From assembly GCF_003287875.1 (NCBI RefSeq), contig NZ_QMKK01000035.1, positions 124,001-188,000 on the forward strand: a stretch of DNA of 64,000 nucleotides, in the 5' to 3' direction. Each line of letters starts with the position of its first letter. Position 1 is the stretch's first letter. This document shows positions 18,656-26,957 of the stretch, piece after piece. The DNA is from Martinezella tropici. GTDB lineage: Bacteria > Pseudomonadota > Alphaproteobacteria > Rhizobiales > Rhizobiaceae. The notes under the pieces are model-generated. The model was not told the origin of the DNA and did no database searches. It worked only from the letters and a program-made list of their open reading frames with translations. The position numbers and the translations under genes are program-made.

Positions 18656-18984
18656 TTTCGGCTGAATGAAGTCCGGCGGTAAATTGCAGCCCAACGCCTC
18701 GACCCTTGATTGCGGAAATATAGCAACCAGCCGACGATGAGGAATCGCGAAAAATCGTCAAAATTGTCTTTGCGACGGTTATTTTCTTGCGGAATCGTCG
18801 CAATATTCCTACACAAAATACCCTCATGAGCGCTTTCGAGATCAAAAAATGTCCGAAGGCGATCATCGGCTTCGATATCAGCTCTGTCTCTTTAAAAGAA
18901 CGCCTCACGGCAGGTTGCGCGTCGAGACAGGCGATTGCGGGCGGTTTCAAAAGGCGCTGCCGCGTCCATCCAAGGAGAGCTAAC
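18656..18984 (+). other. Long leader region before the LivK-type gene
   Basis: 329 bases with no credible gene. It holds a widely spaced inverted pair TTGCGAC (18770-18776) and GTCGCAA (18797-18803) and AT-rich sequence around 18755-18830 that could be the promoter, but no consensus boxes stand out. rhaK has no obvious T-tailed terminator here. Confidence 0.4.
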
Positions 18985-20091
18985 ATGAGTCTGAAGACAT
19001 TGACGGCCGCGACCTTCGTCGCTTCGCTGGCCTTCGCACCTCTCGCGCATGCGGACATCACCATCGGCCTCATCGCGCCGCTGACCGGCCCGGTCGCTGC
19101 CTATGGCGAGCAGGTCAAGAATGGCGCGCAGACTGCCGTCGACGAAATCAACAAGAGCGGCGGCGTTCTTGGCCAGAAGCTCGTTCTGAAGCTCGGCGAT
19201 GATGCCGGCGATCCGAAGCAGGGCGTCTCCGTCGCCAACGGCTTCGTCGGCGAGAGCGTCCGCTTCGTCGTCGGCCCGGTTACGTCAGGCGTTGCCATTC
19301 CGGTTTCCGACGCGCTGGCCGAAAACGGCATCCTGATGGTCACGCCGACCGCGACTGCCCCGGGCCTGACCAACCGCGGCCTGACCAATGTCCTGCGTAC
19401 CTGCGGCCGAGATGACCAGCAGGCCGTCGTTGCCGGCGAATATGTCGTGAAGAACTTCAAGGACAAGAAGATCGCGATCCTCAACGACAAGGGCGCCTAC
19501 GGCAAGGGCCTGGCGGACGCCTTCAAGGCAGCGATCAACAAGGGCGGCGTCACCGAAGTCGTCAACGACTCGCTGACCCCCGGCGAGAAGGACTACAGCG
19601 CTCTGACGACAAAGCTGAAGCAGGCCGGCGTCGAAGTGATCTACTTCGGCGGCTATCATCCGGAGGCAGGTCTGCTGGCCCGCCAGCTGCACGACATCTC
19701 CGTCAAGGCTCAGATCATCGGCGGCGACGGCCTGTCCAACACCGAATATTGGGCAATCGCCAACGATTCGGCTGCCGGCACGCTCTTCACCAATGCATCC
19801 GACGCCCTGAAGAACCCGGCTTCGCAGAGCGCCGTTGCCGCCCTGAAAGCACGCAACATTCCGGCCGAAGCCTTCACGCTCAACGCCTATGCTGCCGTCG
19901 AAGTGCTGAAAGCCGGCATCGAGAAGGCTGGCAAGGCAGATGATGCCGAAGCCGTCGGTACCGCTCTGAAGAAGGGCGAGCCGGTCGACACCGCCATCGG
20001 CAAGGTCACCTACGGCGAAACCGGCGACCTGACCTCGCAGAGCTTCTCGCTCTACAAGTGGGAAGGCGGCAAGATCGTTTCGGCCGAATAA
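18985..20091 (+). CDS. Branched-chain amino acid-type ABC substrate-binding protein (orphan)
   Basis: Periplasmic binding protein of the LivK/BraC (Peripla_BP_6) family, 368 residues. Signal peptide ends at AHA (about residue 23), then [20 protein letters not shown], the hallmark N-terminus; [15 protein letters not shown] and [13 protein letters not shown] follow. AAGGAGAGC precedes the chosen ATG at 18985. There are no LivHMGF permease or ATPase genes beside it, so it must serve a transporter encoded elsewhere. A strong terminator follows. Confidence 0.92.
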   Translation: MSLKTLTAATFVASLAFAPLAHADITIGLIAPLTGPVAAYGEQVKNGAQTAVDEINKSGGVLGQKLVLKLGDDAGDPKQGVSVANGFVGESVRFVVGPVTSGVAIPVSDALAENGILMVTPTATAPGLTNRGLTNVLRTCGRDDQQAVVAGEYVVKNFKDKKIAILNDKGAYGKGLADAFKAAINKGGVTEVVNDSLTPGEKDYSALTTKLKQAGVEVIYFGGYHPEAGLLARQLHDISVKAQIIGGDGLSNTEYWAIANDSAAGTLFTNASDALKNPASQSAVAALKARNIPAEAFTLNAYAAVEVLKAGIEKAGKADDAEAVGTALKKGEPVDTAIGKVTYGETGDLTSQSFSLYKWEGGKIVSAE

Positions 20092-20119
20092 GCCGCTACT
20101 TCATCGCTTTGAAAGAAAG

Positions 20120-20148
20120 CCGGGCCATTTCTTGGCCCGGTTTTTTTT
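20120..20148 (+). terminator. Rho-independent terminator of the LivK-type gene
   Basis: Eight-base-pair stem CCGGGCCA/TGGCCCGG with a five-base loop, directly followed by eight T. Begins 28 bases after the stop codon. Confidence 0.93.
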
Positions 20149-20174
20149 GGCGATGGTGCCTCGGCCGCCGCAGC

Positions 20175-20999
20175 TCAGCAAACGGCGCGGAAGCGTTCGA
20201 TGCAGGTGGAAAGAACCTTTTCACCCGGCCGTTTCCACCAATTGTTCTGAGAGAAGATCTCGACCTCCTGCAGGCCGAAAAAACCGGCTTTCTCGATCTC
20301 GGCGCGGATACGCTTCAGGTCGATGACGCCGTCCCCCATCATGCCGCGATCGAGCAGCAGGTCCGTGGTCGGTACCAGCCAGTCGCAGATGTGATGGGCT
20401 AAAATTCGGCCTCCGGCACCGGCGCGGGCGATCTGCTCATGAAGCTTGGGGTCCCACCAGACATGGTAGACGTCGATCGCGACACCGATGCCATCGCCCA
20501 GAAGATCGCAGATGTCGAGCGCCTGCTCCAGCGTGTTCACGCAGGCGCGGTCGGCCGCATACATCGGGTGCAGCGGCTCGATCGCGATCGGAATGCCGGC
20601 ACTGCGGGCATGCGGCAGGATCGCCGCGATACCGTCCGCCACCATCTGACGGGCATGGGCGATATCCCTCGATCCCTCCGGCAAGCCGCCGACGACGAGA
20701 ACGAGGCAATCGGCATTCAGCGTCGCCGCTTCGTCGATCGCCCGCTTGTTGTCATCGATCGCGGCTGCCCTGCCCTCGGCATCTGCTGCAGGAAACATGC
20801 CACCGCGGCAAAGGCCGGTCACCTTGAGCCTGTTGTCGGAAACGATGCGAGCGGCTTCGGAAAGTCCGATCTTATGGACCTGATCACGCCATGGCGCGAT
20901 GGCGACGATATCCTGCTTCAGGCAGGCTTCCACCGCCTGGCGCATGTCATATTGCTGGCGCACCGTCGCCAGATTGATGGACAGACCCTCTATGGCCAT
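20175..20999 (-). CDS. Sugar phosphate isomerase/epimerase-type TIM-barrel protein
   Basis: 274 residues of the AP_endonuc_2 TIM-barrel family. Metal-site segments: VLVVGGLPEG, IPIAIEPLHPMYAADRACVN, VAIDVYHVWWDP, ILAHHICDWLVP and LQEVEIFSQNNWW. GGGGGAGG precedes the start. Last gene of a three-gene unit with the DUF993 protein and a Gfo/Idh/MocA oxidoreductase. Not closely similar by eye to the other TIM-barrel gene in this window (2015-2944), so the two modules probably handle different sugars. Confidence 0.88.
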   Translation of the reverse strand: MAIEGLSINLATVRQQYDMRQAVEACLKQDIVAIAPWRDQVHKIGLSEAARIVSDNRLKVTGLCRGGMFPAADAEGRAAAIDDNKRAIDEAATLNADCLVLVVGGLPEGSRDIAHARQMVADGIAAILPHARSAGIPIAIEPLHPMYAADRACVNTLEQALDICDLLGDGIGVAIDVYHVWWDPKLHEQIARAGAGGRILAHHICDWLVPTTDLLLDRGMMGDGVIDLKRIRAEIEKAGFFGLQEVEIFSQNNWWKRPGEKVLSTCIERFRAVC

Positions 21000-21027
21000 C
21001 GTGATGATCCTCCCCCGATCTTACCCG

Positions 21028-22203
21028 CTAATCGATGCCGACGGTGGCAAGGATTGCCTTCATCCGATAGACGGCCAGATCGGGATCACGCAGGACCCGC
21101 GCCGTATCGGCCAGCCGGAACAGCTCCGAGAGATGCTGGATCGAACGGGCACTCTGCTGGCCGCCGAGCATCTGGAAATGGTCCTGGAAGCCATTGAGAT
21201 AAGCGAGGAAGACGACACCGGTCTTGTAGAAGCGCGTCGGTGCCTTGAAGATATGACGCGATAGCGGAACAGTCGGCGCCAGGATCGCATGGAAGGCGTC
21301 GAGATCGTTCTCAGCAAGCTTTGCGAGAGCCGCGCTCGCCGCCGGCGCGATGGCATCGAAGATGCCGAGCAGGGCATGCGAATAGCCCTGCTCGTCACCG
21401 GCGATCAGTTCGGCATAGTTGAAATCGTCACCGGTATACATCTTGACCGACGGATCGAGCCGGCGGCGCATGACAATTTCCTTCTCCGCCGACAGCAGCG
21501 AAATCTTCACGCCATCGACCTTGGCCGCATTCTGATTGATGATCGCTGTCGCCGTCTCCATGGCGCGCATATCGTCGGCCGAGCCCCAATAGCCCGCCAG
21601 GGCCGGATCGAACATCGACCCGAGCCAGTGAATGATGACGGGCTCTTTGACCTGCCCGAGGATGCGATCATAGACCCTCATATAATCGTCCGGGCTCTTG
21701 GCGGCTGCGACAAGCGCCCGGCTCGCCATCAGAATGACGCGGCCGCCCTGCCCTTCCACATAGGCAATCTGCTCCTCATAGGCGCGGATGACGTCATCGA
21801 TCATGACGCCGGCAGCGGGCTGAAGATGATCGGTGCCTGCGCCATAGGCGATCACCGCATCCGACCGGCCGCGGGCGGCCGACTGCGCATGGGCAATCAG
21901 CTCTTTCGCACCGGCCCAGTCGAGCCCCATGCCGCGTTGCGCGGTATCCATCGCTTCCGCCACACCGAGACCAAGACCCCAGAGATATTCGCGAAAGGCA
22001 ATCGTGCGTTCCCAGTCGATGTTGCGGTCGAGCCAGGGATCGTTGTCGGCAAGCGCGTCGACCACGACATGCGCGGCGGCATAGGCGACGCGATTGAAAT
22101 GATGACCGCCAGCCGGCTTCACAGGCGCGATCAAAGGCTCGTTGGCGGGCGTGAAGGCGGCGATGGAGCCGTCCGTCGTCGGCAAGCGAAGGCTTTTCGT
22201 CAT
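21028..22203 (-). CDS. DUF993 family protein, predicted aldolase-like TIM barrel
   Basis: 391-residue protein with the length and segments of the DUF993 family (WERTIAFREYLWGLGLGVAEAMDTAQRGMG split across the middle, VIIHWLGSMFDPALAGYWG, SVKMYTGDDFNYAELI). The family is distantly related to dihydrodipicolinate synthase-like class I aldolases; DGVKISLL holds a lysine that could be the Schiff-base residue. Function not established. Its ribosome site overlaps the stop codon of the oxidoreductase upstream (start 22203, previous stop 22216-22218), so the genes are coupled. Confidence 0.85.
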   Translation of the reverse strand: MTKSLRLPTTDGSIAAFTPANEPLIAPVKPAGGHHFNRVAYAAAHVVVDALADNDPWLDRNIDWERTIAFREYLWGLGLGVAEAMDTAQRGMGLDWAGAKELIAHAQSAARGRSDAVIAYGAGTDHLQPAAGVMIDDVIRAYEEQIAYVEGQGGRVILMASRALVAAAKSPDDYMRVYDRILGQVKEPVIIHWLGSMFDPALAGYWGSADDMRAMETATAIINQNAAKVDGVKISLLSAEKEIVMRRRLDPSVKMYTGDDFNYAELIAGDEQGYSHALLGIFDAIAPAASAALAKLAENDLDAFHAILAPTVPLSRHIFKAPTRFYKTGVVFLAYLNGFQDHFQMLGGQQSARSIQHLSELFRLADTARVLRDPDLAVYRMKAILATVGID

Positions 22204-22215
22204 CAGACTAGCCTC

Positions 22216-23373
22216 CTAGCGGGCCGAAAGCGAGGGCACGTCGACCCAGCGACGTTCCGCCCAGCTCTTCTGTGCCAGTTCCGCCAGTTGCACACCCTTG
22301 GCGCCCTCGCGAAGCGTGAACTTCCACGGCGCGCCCTCGGCGACATGGCATAGGAACTGCTCCCATTGCGCCTTGAAACCATTGTCGAAGGCCTGCGTGT
22401 CCGGCACCTCTTCCCAGGTGTCGAAGAAATTGATCGGCTGCGGCTGATCGGGATTCCAAACCGGTTTCGGCGTATTGACGCGATGCTGCGTCCAACAGCG
22501 CATCAGGCCGCAGACGGCCGAACCATGCGTGCCGTCGACCTGGAAGGTAACGAGATCGTCGCGGCGAACTCTGACCGCCCAGGAGGAGTTGATATGGGCG
22601 ATGACGCCGCCTTCGAGCTCGAAGGTTGCATAGGCGGCATCGTCGGCATCGGCGACATAGGTGTTGCCATTCTCGTCGACGCGGCTTGGAATATGCGTAG
22701 CGCCGAGGCAGCTGACCGACTTGACCTCGCCAAACAGATTATCGAGCACATAGCGCCAATGCGGCAGCATATCGAGGATCATGCCGCCGCCGTCCTTTTT
22801 GCGGTAATTCCACGACGGACGCTGCGCCTTCACGCCCCAGTCACCCTCGAAGACCCAATAGCCGAACTCGCCGCGCACCGAGAGGATCTTGCCGAAGAAG
22901 CCGCTGTCGCGCAGCATGGCAATCTTGCGCAGACCCGGCAGGAACAGCTTGTCCTGGACGACACCGTTCTTGACGCCGCGACGCTCTGCCGAGGCAGCAA
23001 CCGACAGCGCCTCCTCCAGCGTCTCCGAGATCGGCTTTTCGCAATAGACATGCTTGCCGGCGGCAATCGCCTTTTCGAGAAGCTCGACGCGCATTTGCGT
23101 CGAACCGGCATCGAAGAAGATCGTGTTGTCGGGATCGGCAAGAGCGGCGTCGAGATCGGTCGTGGTCTTCGACAGTCCGTGCTCGCGGGCGATGGCCTCG
23201 ATCTTTTCGGCGTTGCGGCCGACAAGCACCGGTTCGGGCATCAGCCTGTCGCCGTTCGACAGCAGCACGCCGCCCTGTTCGCGGATCGCCAGGATGGAGC
23301 GCACGAGGTGCTGATTGTAGCCCATGCGGCCGGTGATGCCGTGCATGATGATGCCGATCGGCTTCGTTGCCAT
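22216..23373 (-). CDS. Gfo/Idh/MocA family oxidoreductase
   Basis: 385-residue NAD(P)-dependent dehydrogenase, first gene of the TetR-linked operon. N-terminal GIIMHGITGRMGYNQHL replaces the usual GxGxxG with a looser Rossmann loop; VYCEKPISETLEEAL is the family motif, and GGGMILDMLPHWRYVLDNLFG is in the substrate domain. GGGAGGA precedes the ATG. The palindrome at 23393-23406 lies just upstream at the predicted start of transcription. Likely oxidises a sugar whose product is handled by the DUF993 and TIM-barrel proteins. Confidence 0.9.
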   Translation of the reverse strand: MATKPIGIIMHGITGRMGYNQHLVRSILAIREQGGVLLSNGDRLMPEPVLVGRNAEKIEAIAREHGLSKTTTDLDAALADPDNTIFFDAGSTQMRVELLEKAIAAGKHVYCEKPISETLEEALSVAASAERRGVKNGVVQDKLFLPGLRKIAMLRDSGFFGKILSVRGEFGYWVFEGDWGVKAQRPSWNYRKKDGGGMILDMLPHWRYVLDNLFGEVKSVSCLGATHIPSRVDENGNTYVADADDAAYATFELEGGVIAHINSSWAVRVRRDDLVTFQVDGTHGSAVCGLMRCWTQHRVNTPKPVWNPDQPQPINFFDTWEEVPDTQAFDNGFKAQWEQFLCHVAEGAPWKFTLREGAKGVQLAELAQKSWAERRWVDVPSLSAR

Positions 23374-23392
23374 AAGTCATTCCTCCCGTAAA

Positions 23393-23406
23393 TAACTATA
23401 TAGTTA
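23393..23406. promoter_or_regulatory. TetR-type operator before the DUF993 operon
   Basis: Perfect palindrome TAACTATATAGTTA. It lies directly downstream of a minus-strand promoter (TTGACA at 23432-23437, weak -10 about AGTTAT at 23408-23413) and 20 bases before the oxidoreductase start. It matches the palindrome at the TetR gene (24428-24441) at 12 of 14 positions. Confidence 0.8.
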
Positions 23407-23502
23407 CATAACTGGCATGAGGAAGTCATGCTGTCAACGGCCATCGTCAGTGACCGCGGCAACAGGGATCCATGATCATCCGCTTATCGGGATGGAGTGC
23501 CT

Positions 23503-23613
23503 GGAGCACTAAACCGAAACATGTACCCGGTTTTTGGACGGCATCAGGCTCTACTTGTTTGATTCCAGCGCAGATTCGGTTTTCAGGGCGGTTCGTCCTG
23601 AAATCATCCGGCG
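23503..23613. repeat. Degenerate dispersed rhizobial repeat, second family
   Basis: Intergenic stretch with GAGCACTAAACCGAAAC, an inverted CGGTTTTTGGACGGCATCA and a later TTCAGGGCGG/CGTCCTGAA stem. This resembles a repeat I know from other rhizobial intergenic regions, but only one copy is in this window and the identification is from memory of its pattern. Confidence 0.4.
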
Positions 23614-24321
23614 CTAGGGGCGCAGATAGGCGAAAATGACGTCGACGATATGCTCGCCCCACCCCTCGATTTCGGCCTTTTCGGAAAGATTGCGGCGGAA
23701 GATCGTCGAGAGCGTCCAGCGGTTCGTCAGGAAGAACGAGCCGAGTGCCGCAATGCTCATATAGATTTTCACCGGATCGCAGCCGGCGCGGAAGACACCG
23801 GCTGCAGCACCCCGGTCGAGCAAGCCGGAAATTTCGGCGACGAGCGGCGAATGCAGCTCGAAAATACGCGCCGAACGCTTCAGGAAGCGCGCCTTGTGCA
23901 TGTTTTCCGTGCTGAGAATCCCGAGGAATTCGGGATGATCCAGAAAATACCGCCAGGTGAAGACGACGAGATCCCGCATGCCGTCCTCGGGCGAGCGATG
24001 CGAGAGATCGAGCCGTGCTTCCGCCGAGCGGATGGCGATATAGCTGCCCTCCAGAACGGCGACATAGAGCGCATCCTTGCCGCCGAAATAGTGATAGAGC
24101 ATCCGCTTGTTGATCTTGGCGCGTTCGGCAATGGCATCAACGCGCGCGCCGCCATAGCCACGCTCGGCAAATTCCTTGGTTGCGGCTGCGAGGATCGCCT
24201 TGCTGGTGCGTTCCGCATCCCTGAGGCGAGGCCGTTCCGGAGCTGCGCGCGCGGTCGTTTTCTTTTCATTTTCAGAGTCTGCGCTCTTTGCGCTGCGCTT
24301 TACAATTTTGGCTTCCGACAT
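23614..24321 (-). CDS. TetR/AcrR family transcriptional regulator
   Basis: 235 residues. A charged 35-residue N-terminal extension precedes the TetR DNA-binding domain (SKAILAAATKEFAERGYGGA, then VDAIAERAKINKRMLYHYFGGKDALY, about residues 40-86); the C-terminal ligand domain has TENMHKARFLKRS, as in RutR-like regulators. Start at 24321 (MSEAKIV) uses the GGGAG site; ATGs at 24324 and 24339 are possible. It probably represses itself and the oxidoreductase/DUF993/isomerase operon through matched palindromes at 24428-24441 and 23393-23406. Confidence 0.9.
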   Translation of the reverse strand: MSEAKIVKRSAKSADSENEKKTTARAAPERPRLRDAERTSKAILAAATKEFAERGYGGARVDAIAERAKINKRMLYHYFGGKDALYVAVLEGSYIAIRSAEARLDLSHRSPEDGMRDLVVFTWRYFLDHPEFLGILSTENMHKARFLKRSARIFELHSPLVAEISGLLDRGAAAGVFRAGCDPVKIYMSIAALGSFFLTNRWTLSTIFRRNLSEKAEIEGWGEHIVDVIFAYLRP

Positions 24322-24427
24322 CATGGCTCCCGGCGGCATTTCATAGGGCTTATGCGGTCTTTCCTCGCGCCGATAAGTAACCGATCATCGCATAAGTTGA
24401 CAGTCCCTGGCGAATCGAGAGCAATAG

Positions 24428-24441
24428 TAACCATATGGTTA
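24428..24441. promoter_or_regulatory. TetR-type operator before the TetR gene
   Basis: Perfect palindrome TAACCATATGGTTA, consensus TAACYATATRGTTA with the site at 23393-23406. It lies in the divergent region between the TetR gene and the flavoprotein gene, so it may also affect the latter. Confidence 0.8.
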
Positions 24442-24589
24442 TATCGGTTTAAATGGGAGTATGGCGGCAAAAGCGTCCGAAAACGAGGAGTTCGCGCTTT
24501 TGCCGAAACCGGCCGGAGAAACCGCAACGATCTTGCTTTCGGCCCCGGTGCGGCTTTAGAGAGCAATAGGCAAGCGGCAGCGGACGAGC

Positions 24590-25801
24590 ATGACTGAGAA
24601 GCAAATCGCAATCATAGGCGGTGGACCTGCGGGGCTGATGGCGGCGGAGACCTTATCCCTGCTCGGCCATCGCGTCGTGGTCTACGACAGCATGCCGACG
24701 GTCGCGCGCAAGTTCCTGCTGGCGGGGAAATCGGGTCTCAACATCACCCATTCGGAAGATTACGGCCTTTTCGCCGACCGGTTCGGCGCGGCTTCGACCC
24801 GATTGCGCGCCGCGCTCGACGGCTTCACACCCGACGATGTCAGGGCCTGGGCGCAGGGCCTGGGAACCGAAACCTTTATTGGCTCATCCGGGCGCGTCTT
24901 CCCGAAAGTCATGAAGGCATCGCCGCTGCTGCGCGCCTGGCTGGCGCGGCTGGAGGCGCGAGGCGTCAGTATCCTGACACGGCATCGTTGGTCTGGCTTC
25001 GACGACGGCTGCCTGCTGTTCGAAACGCCGCGGGGAGGCGAGGCCGTTCGACATGATGCCGTTCTGCTCGCGCTCGGCGGTGCAAGCTATGCCCGGCTGG
25101 GTTCGGACGCGGCATGGGTCAGCTGGCTTCGCGATAAGGGGATCGATATCGCCGCCTTCCAGCCGGCCAATTGCGGCTTCGACGTGACCTGGAGCGCGCC
25201 GTTCAGCGAACGCTTTGCCGGCGAACCCCTCAAGGCCGTCACCGCGACATCGGATACCGGAACTTTCCCCGGCGAATTCGTCATCTCGAAAACCGGGATC
25301 GAGGGCAGCCTCGTCTATGCGCATGCCACCGCGCTGCGCGATCGCCTGACGAAGAAGGAGTACGCATCGCTTGTTGTCGATCTGGCACCCGGACGCAACG
25401 AGGAGCGTTTGACACGCGACCTGGCACGGCAGGATCCCAAAGCCAGTTTCTCCAACCGGTTGCGCAAGGGTGCCGGCATCGAGGGCGTCAAGGCGGGCCT
25501 GCTGCGCGAGCTTGCCGATCCGGCTGCACTGTCTCATCCGGAAAGTCTTGCCCACCTGATCAAGGCGCTGCCGATTCCGCTGCTGAGGCCAAGGCCGATC
25601 GCCGAAGCCATTTCGTCGGCCGGCGGCGTGCGTTGGGCGGAACTCGACAGTGGATACATGCTAAAAAAACTCCCCGGCATGTTCGTTGCCGGCGAGATGA
25701 TCGATTGGGAGGCGCCGACGGGAGGCTACCTGCTCACGGCCTGCTTTGCGACCGGGCGTGCGGCAGCCAAGGGCATGGATGCCTGGCTCAAGAGCCGCTG
25801 A
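24590..25801 (+). CDS. HI0933-like FAD flavoprotein (TIGR03862 type)
   Basis: 403-residue NAD(P)/FAD-dependent oxidoreductase. The dinucleotide motif IAIIGGGPAGLMAAETL starts at residue 6; ARKFLLAGKSGLNITHSE and FIGSSGRVFPKVMKASPLLRAW are hallmarks of the HI0933/BaiN group, and the C-terminus GMFVAGEMIDWEAPTGGYLLTACFATGRAA closes the FAD site. Physiological substrate unknown for this subgroup. Divergent from the TetR gene. Confidence 0.9.
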   Translation: MTEKQIAIIGGGPAGLMAAETLSLLGHRVVVYDSMPTVARKFLLAGKSGLNITHSEDYGLFADRFGAASTRLRAALDGFTPDDVRAWAQGLGTETFIGSSGRVFPKVMKASPLLRAWLARLEARGVSILTRHRWSGFDDGCLLFETPRGGEAVRHDAVLLALGGASYARLGSDAAWVSWLRDKGIDIAAFQPANCGFDVTWSAPFSERFAGEPLKAVTATSDTGTFPGEFVISKTGIEGSLVYAHATALRDRLTKKEYASLVVDLAPGRNEERLTRDLARQDPKASFSNRLRKGAGIEGVKAGLLRELADPAALSHPESLAHLIKALPIPLLRPRPIAEAISSAGGVRWAELDSGYMLKKLPGMFVAGEMIDWEAPTGGYLLTACFATGRAAAKGMDAWLKSR

Positions 25802-25823
25802 CCGAAGCCCGAACGGCTGACCT

Positions 25824-26777
25824 TCAGCCGAGCCGCCCTTTCTCCATCAGCCAGGCGACCGATTCCTGAACGGCTTGCAGCGACGTATAGCGCGGCCTGT
25901 AACCAAGCAGCCGCTCCGCCTTGGCAATCGAGCAATTCGGACTGCGGGCAATATGCTCCCAGGTCGCCTGCGCATCCTCCGGCGCCTGGCCTTCCGCCCA
26001 TTTCTCATAGGGTAGGAACTCCAGCTTCGGCTCATGTCCGAACCAGCGCGACATGGCTTCGGCATAGCCTCGTAACGTCAGCGCGCCGCCTGAAACCGCA
26101 TGAAAGGCCTCCCCCGTCGAGACGCGCCAATTGGCGATCGCGCCCATGAACATCTGCGCGACGTCATCGGCATGGACATGATGGACCGTCTCCAGGCCGA
26201 AATTCGGAAGTGCCAGTGTTTCGCCGCGCGCCAATGTCGAGAATGCCGACGGATTGAAATGCCCGGCCGGATTGAGGGGTGCCCAGCCCGGACCGACAAT
26301 ATGGCCGGGATGGATCAGGGTCGCGGGAAATCCCCGGCGGCGCGCCTCTTCCAGCAAATATGCCTCGATGGCGGCCTTCTGTGTGCCATAGTCACCGAAC
26401 GGCCGCTTCGGCGCCTCCTCCGGCGTCGGAACGATGGTCGAAAAGCCATGCGTCCAGATCGTGCCCGTGTGCAGGAAATGGCCGACATGGCCGACAAGCG
26501 TTTCCGCCAGATGCCTTGCGCTATCGAGCGTGAAGCAGATCATGTCGATGACGATATCCGGCTTCAATGCGCGGATGGCCGGACCGAAGCTGCCATCCTT
26601 TTCCATGACAGCACGATCCATCACCAATGTCTCGGCCTCGTTCCAAGCCTTGTTCGGCGAATAGGGCTTGGCCTGTCCGCGGCTGATCGCCACCACTTCA
26701 TGCCCTGCTTCGACCAGTCGCGGCACAAGATAGGTGCCGACATGGCCGGTGGCGCCGATAATCACCGTGCGCGTCAT
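25824..26777 (-). CDS. NAD-dependent epimerase/dehydratase (extended SDR)
   Basis: 317 residues. N-terminal VIIGATGHVGTYLV is the nucleotide loop. The catalytic Tyr/Lys pair appears as DYGTQKAAIEAYL. LIHPGHIVGPGWAPLNPAG and VHHVHADDVAQMF are typical of the sugar-nucleotide epimerase-like family. GGGAGGATATC precedes the start. It converges with the flavoprotein gene (22-base gap) and stands alone; substrate unknown. Confidence 0.88.
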   Translation of the reverse strand: MTRTVIIGATGHVGTYLVPRLVEAGHEVVAISRGQAKPYSPNKAWNEAETLVMDRAVMEKDGSFGPAIRALKPDIVIDMICFTLDSARHLAETLVGHVGHFLHTGTIWTHGFSTIVPTPEEAPKRPFGDYGTQKAAIEAYLLEEARRRGFPATLIHPGHIVGPGWAPLNPAGHFNPSAFSTLARGETLALPNFGLETVHHVHADDVAQMFMGAIANWRVSTGEAFHAVSGGALTLRGYAEAMSRWFGHEPKLEFLPYEKWAEGQAPEDAQATWEHIARSPNCSIAKAERLLGYRPRYTSLQAVQESVAWLMEKGRLG

Positions 26778-26957
26778 GATATCCTCCCAGTCGTCAAGAT
26801 CGAAATCGGCTGCTACCGAAGTTCAAGATATGATCAGCGTATGAGAATAGGCGCGAACGCCGCTTTGTCACCCTCCCGCTGGAGAAAGTCGTATTTTTCC
26901 CGCGACTGCATCGCAACGATCGGTACCCGCTCAAACAAACGGGTACCGAGATCGTGC

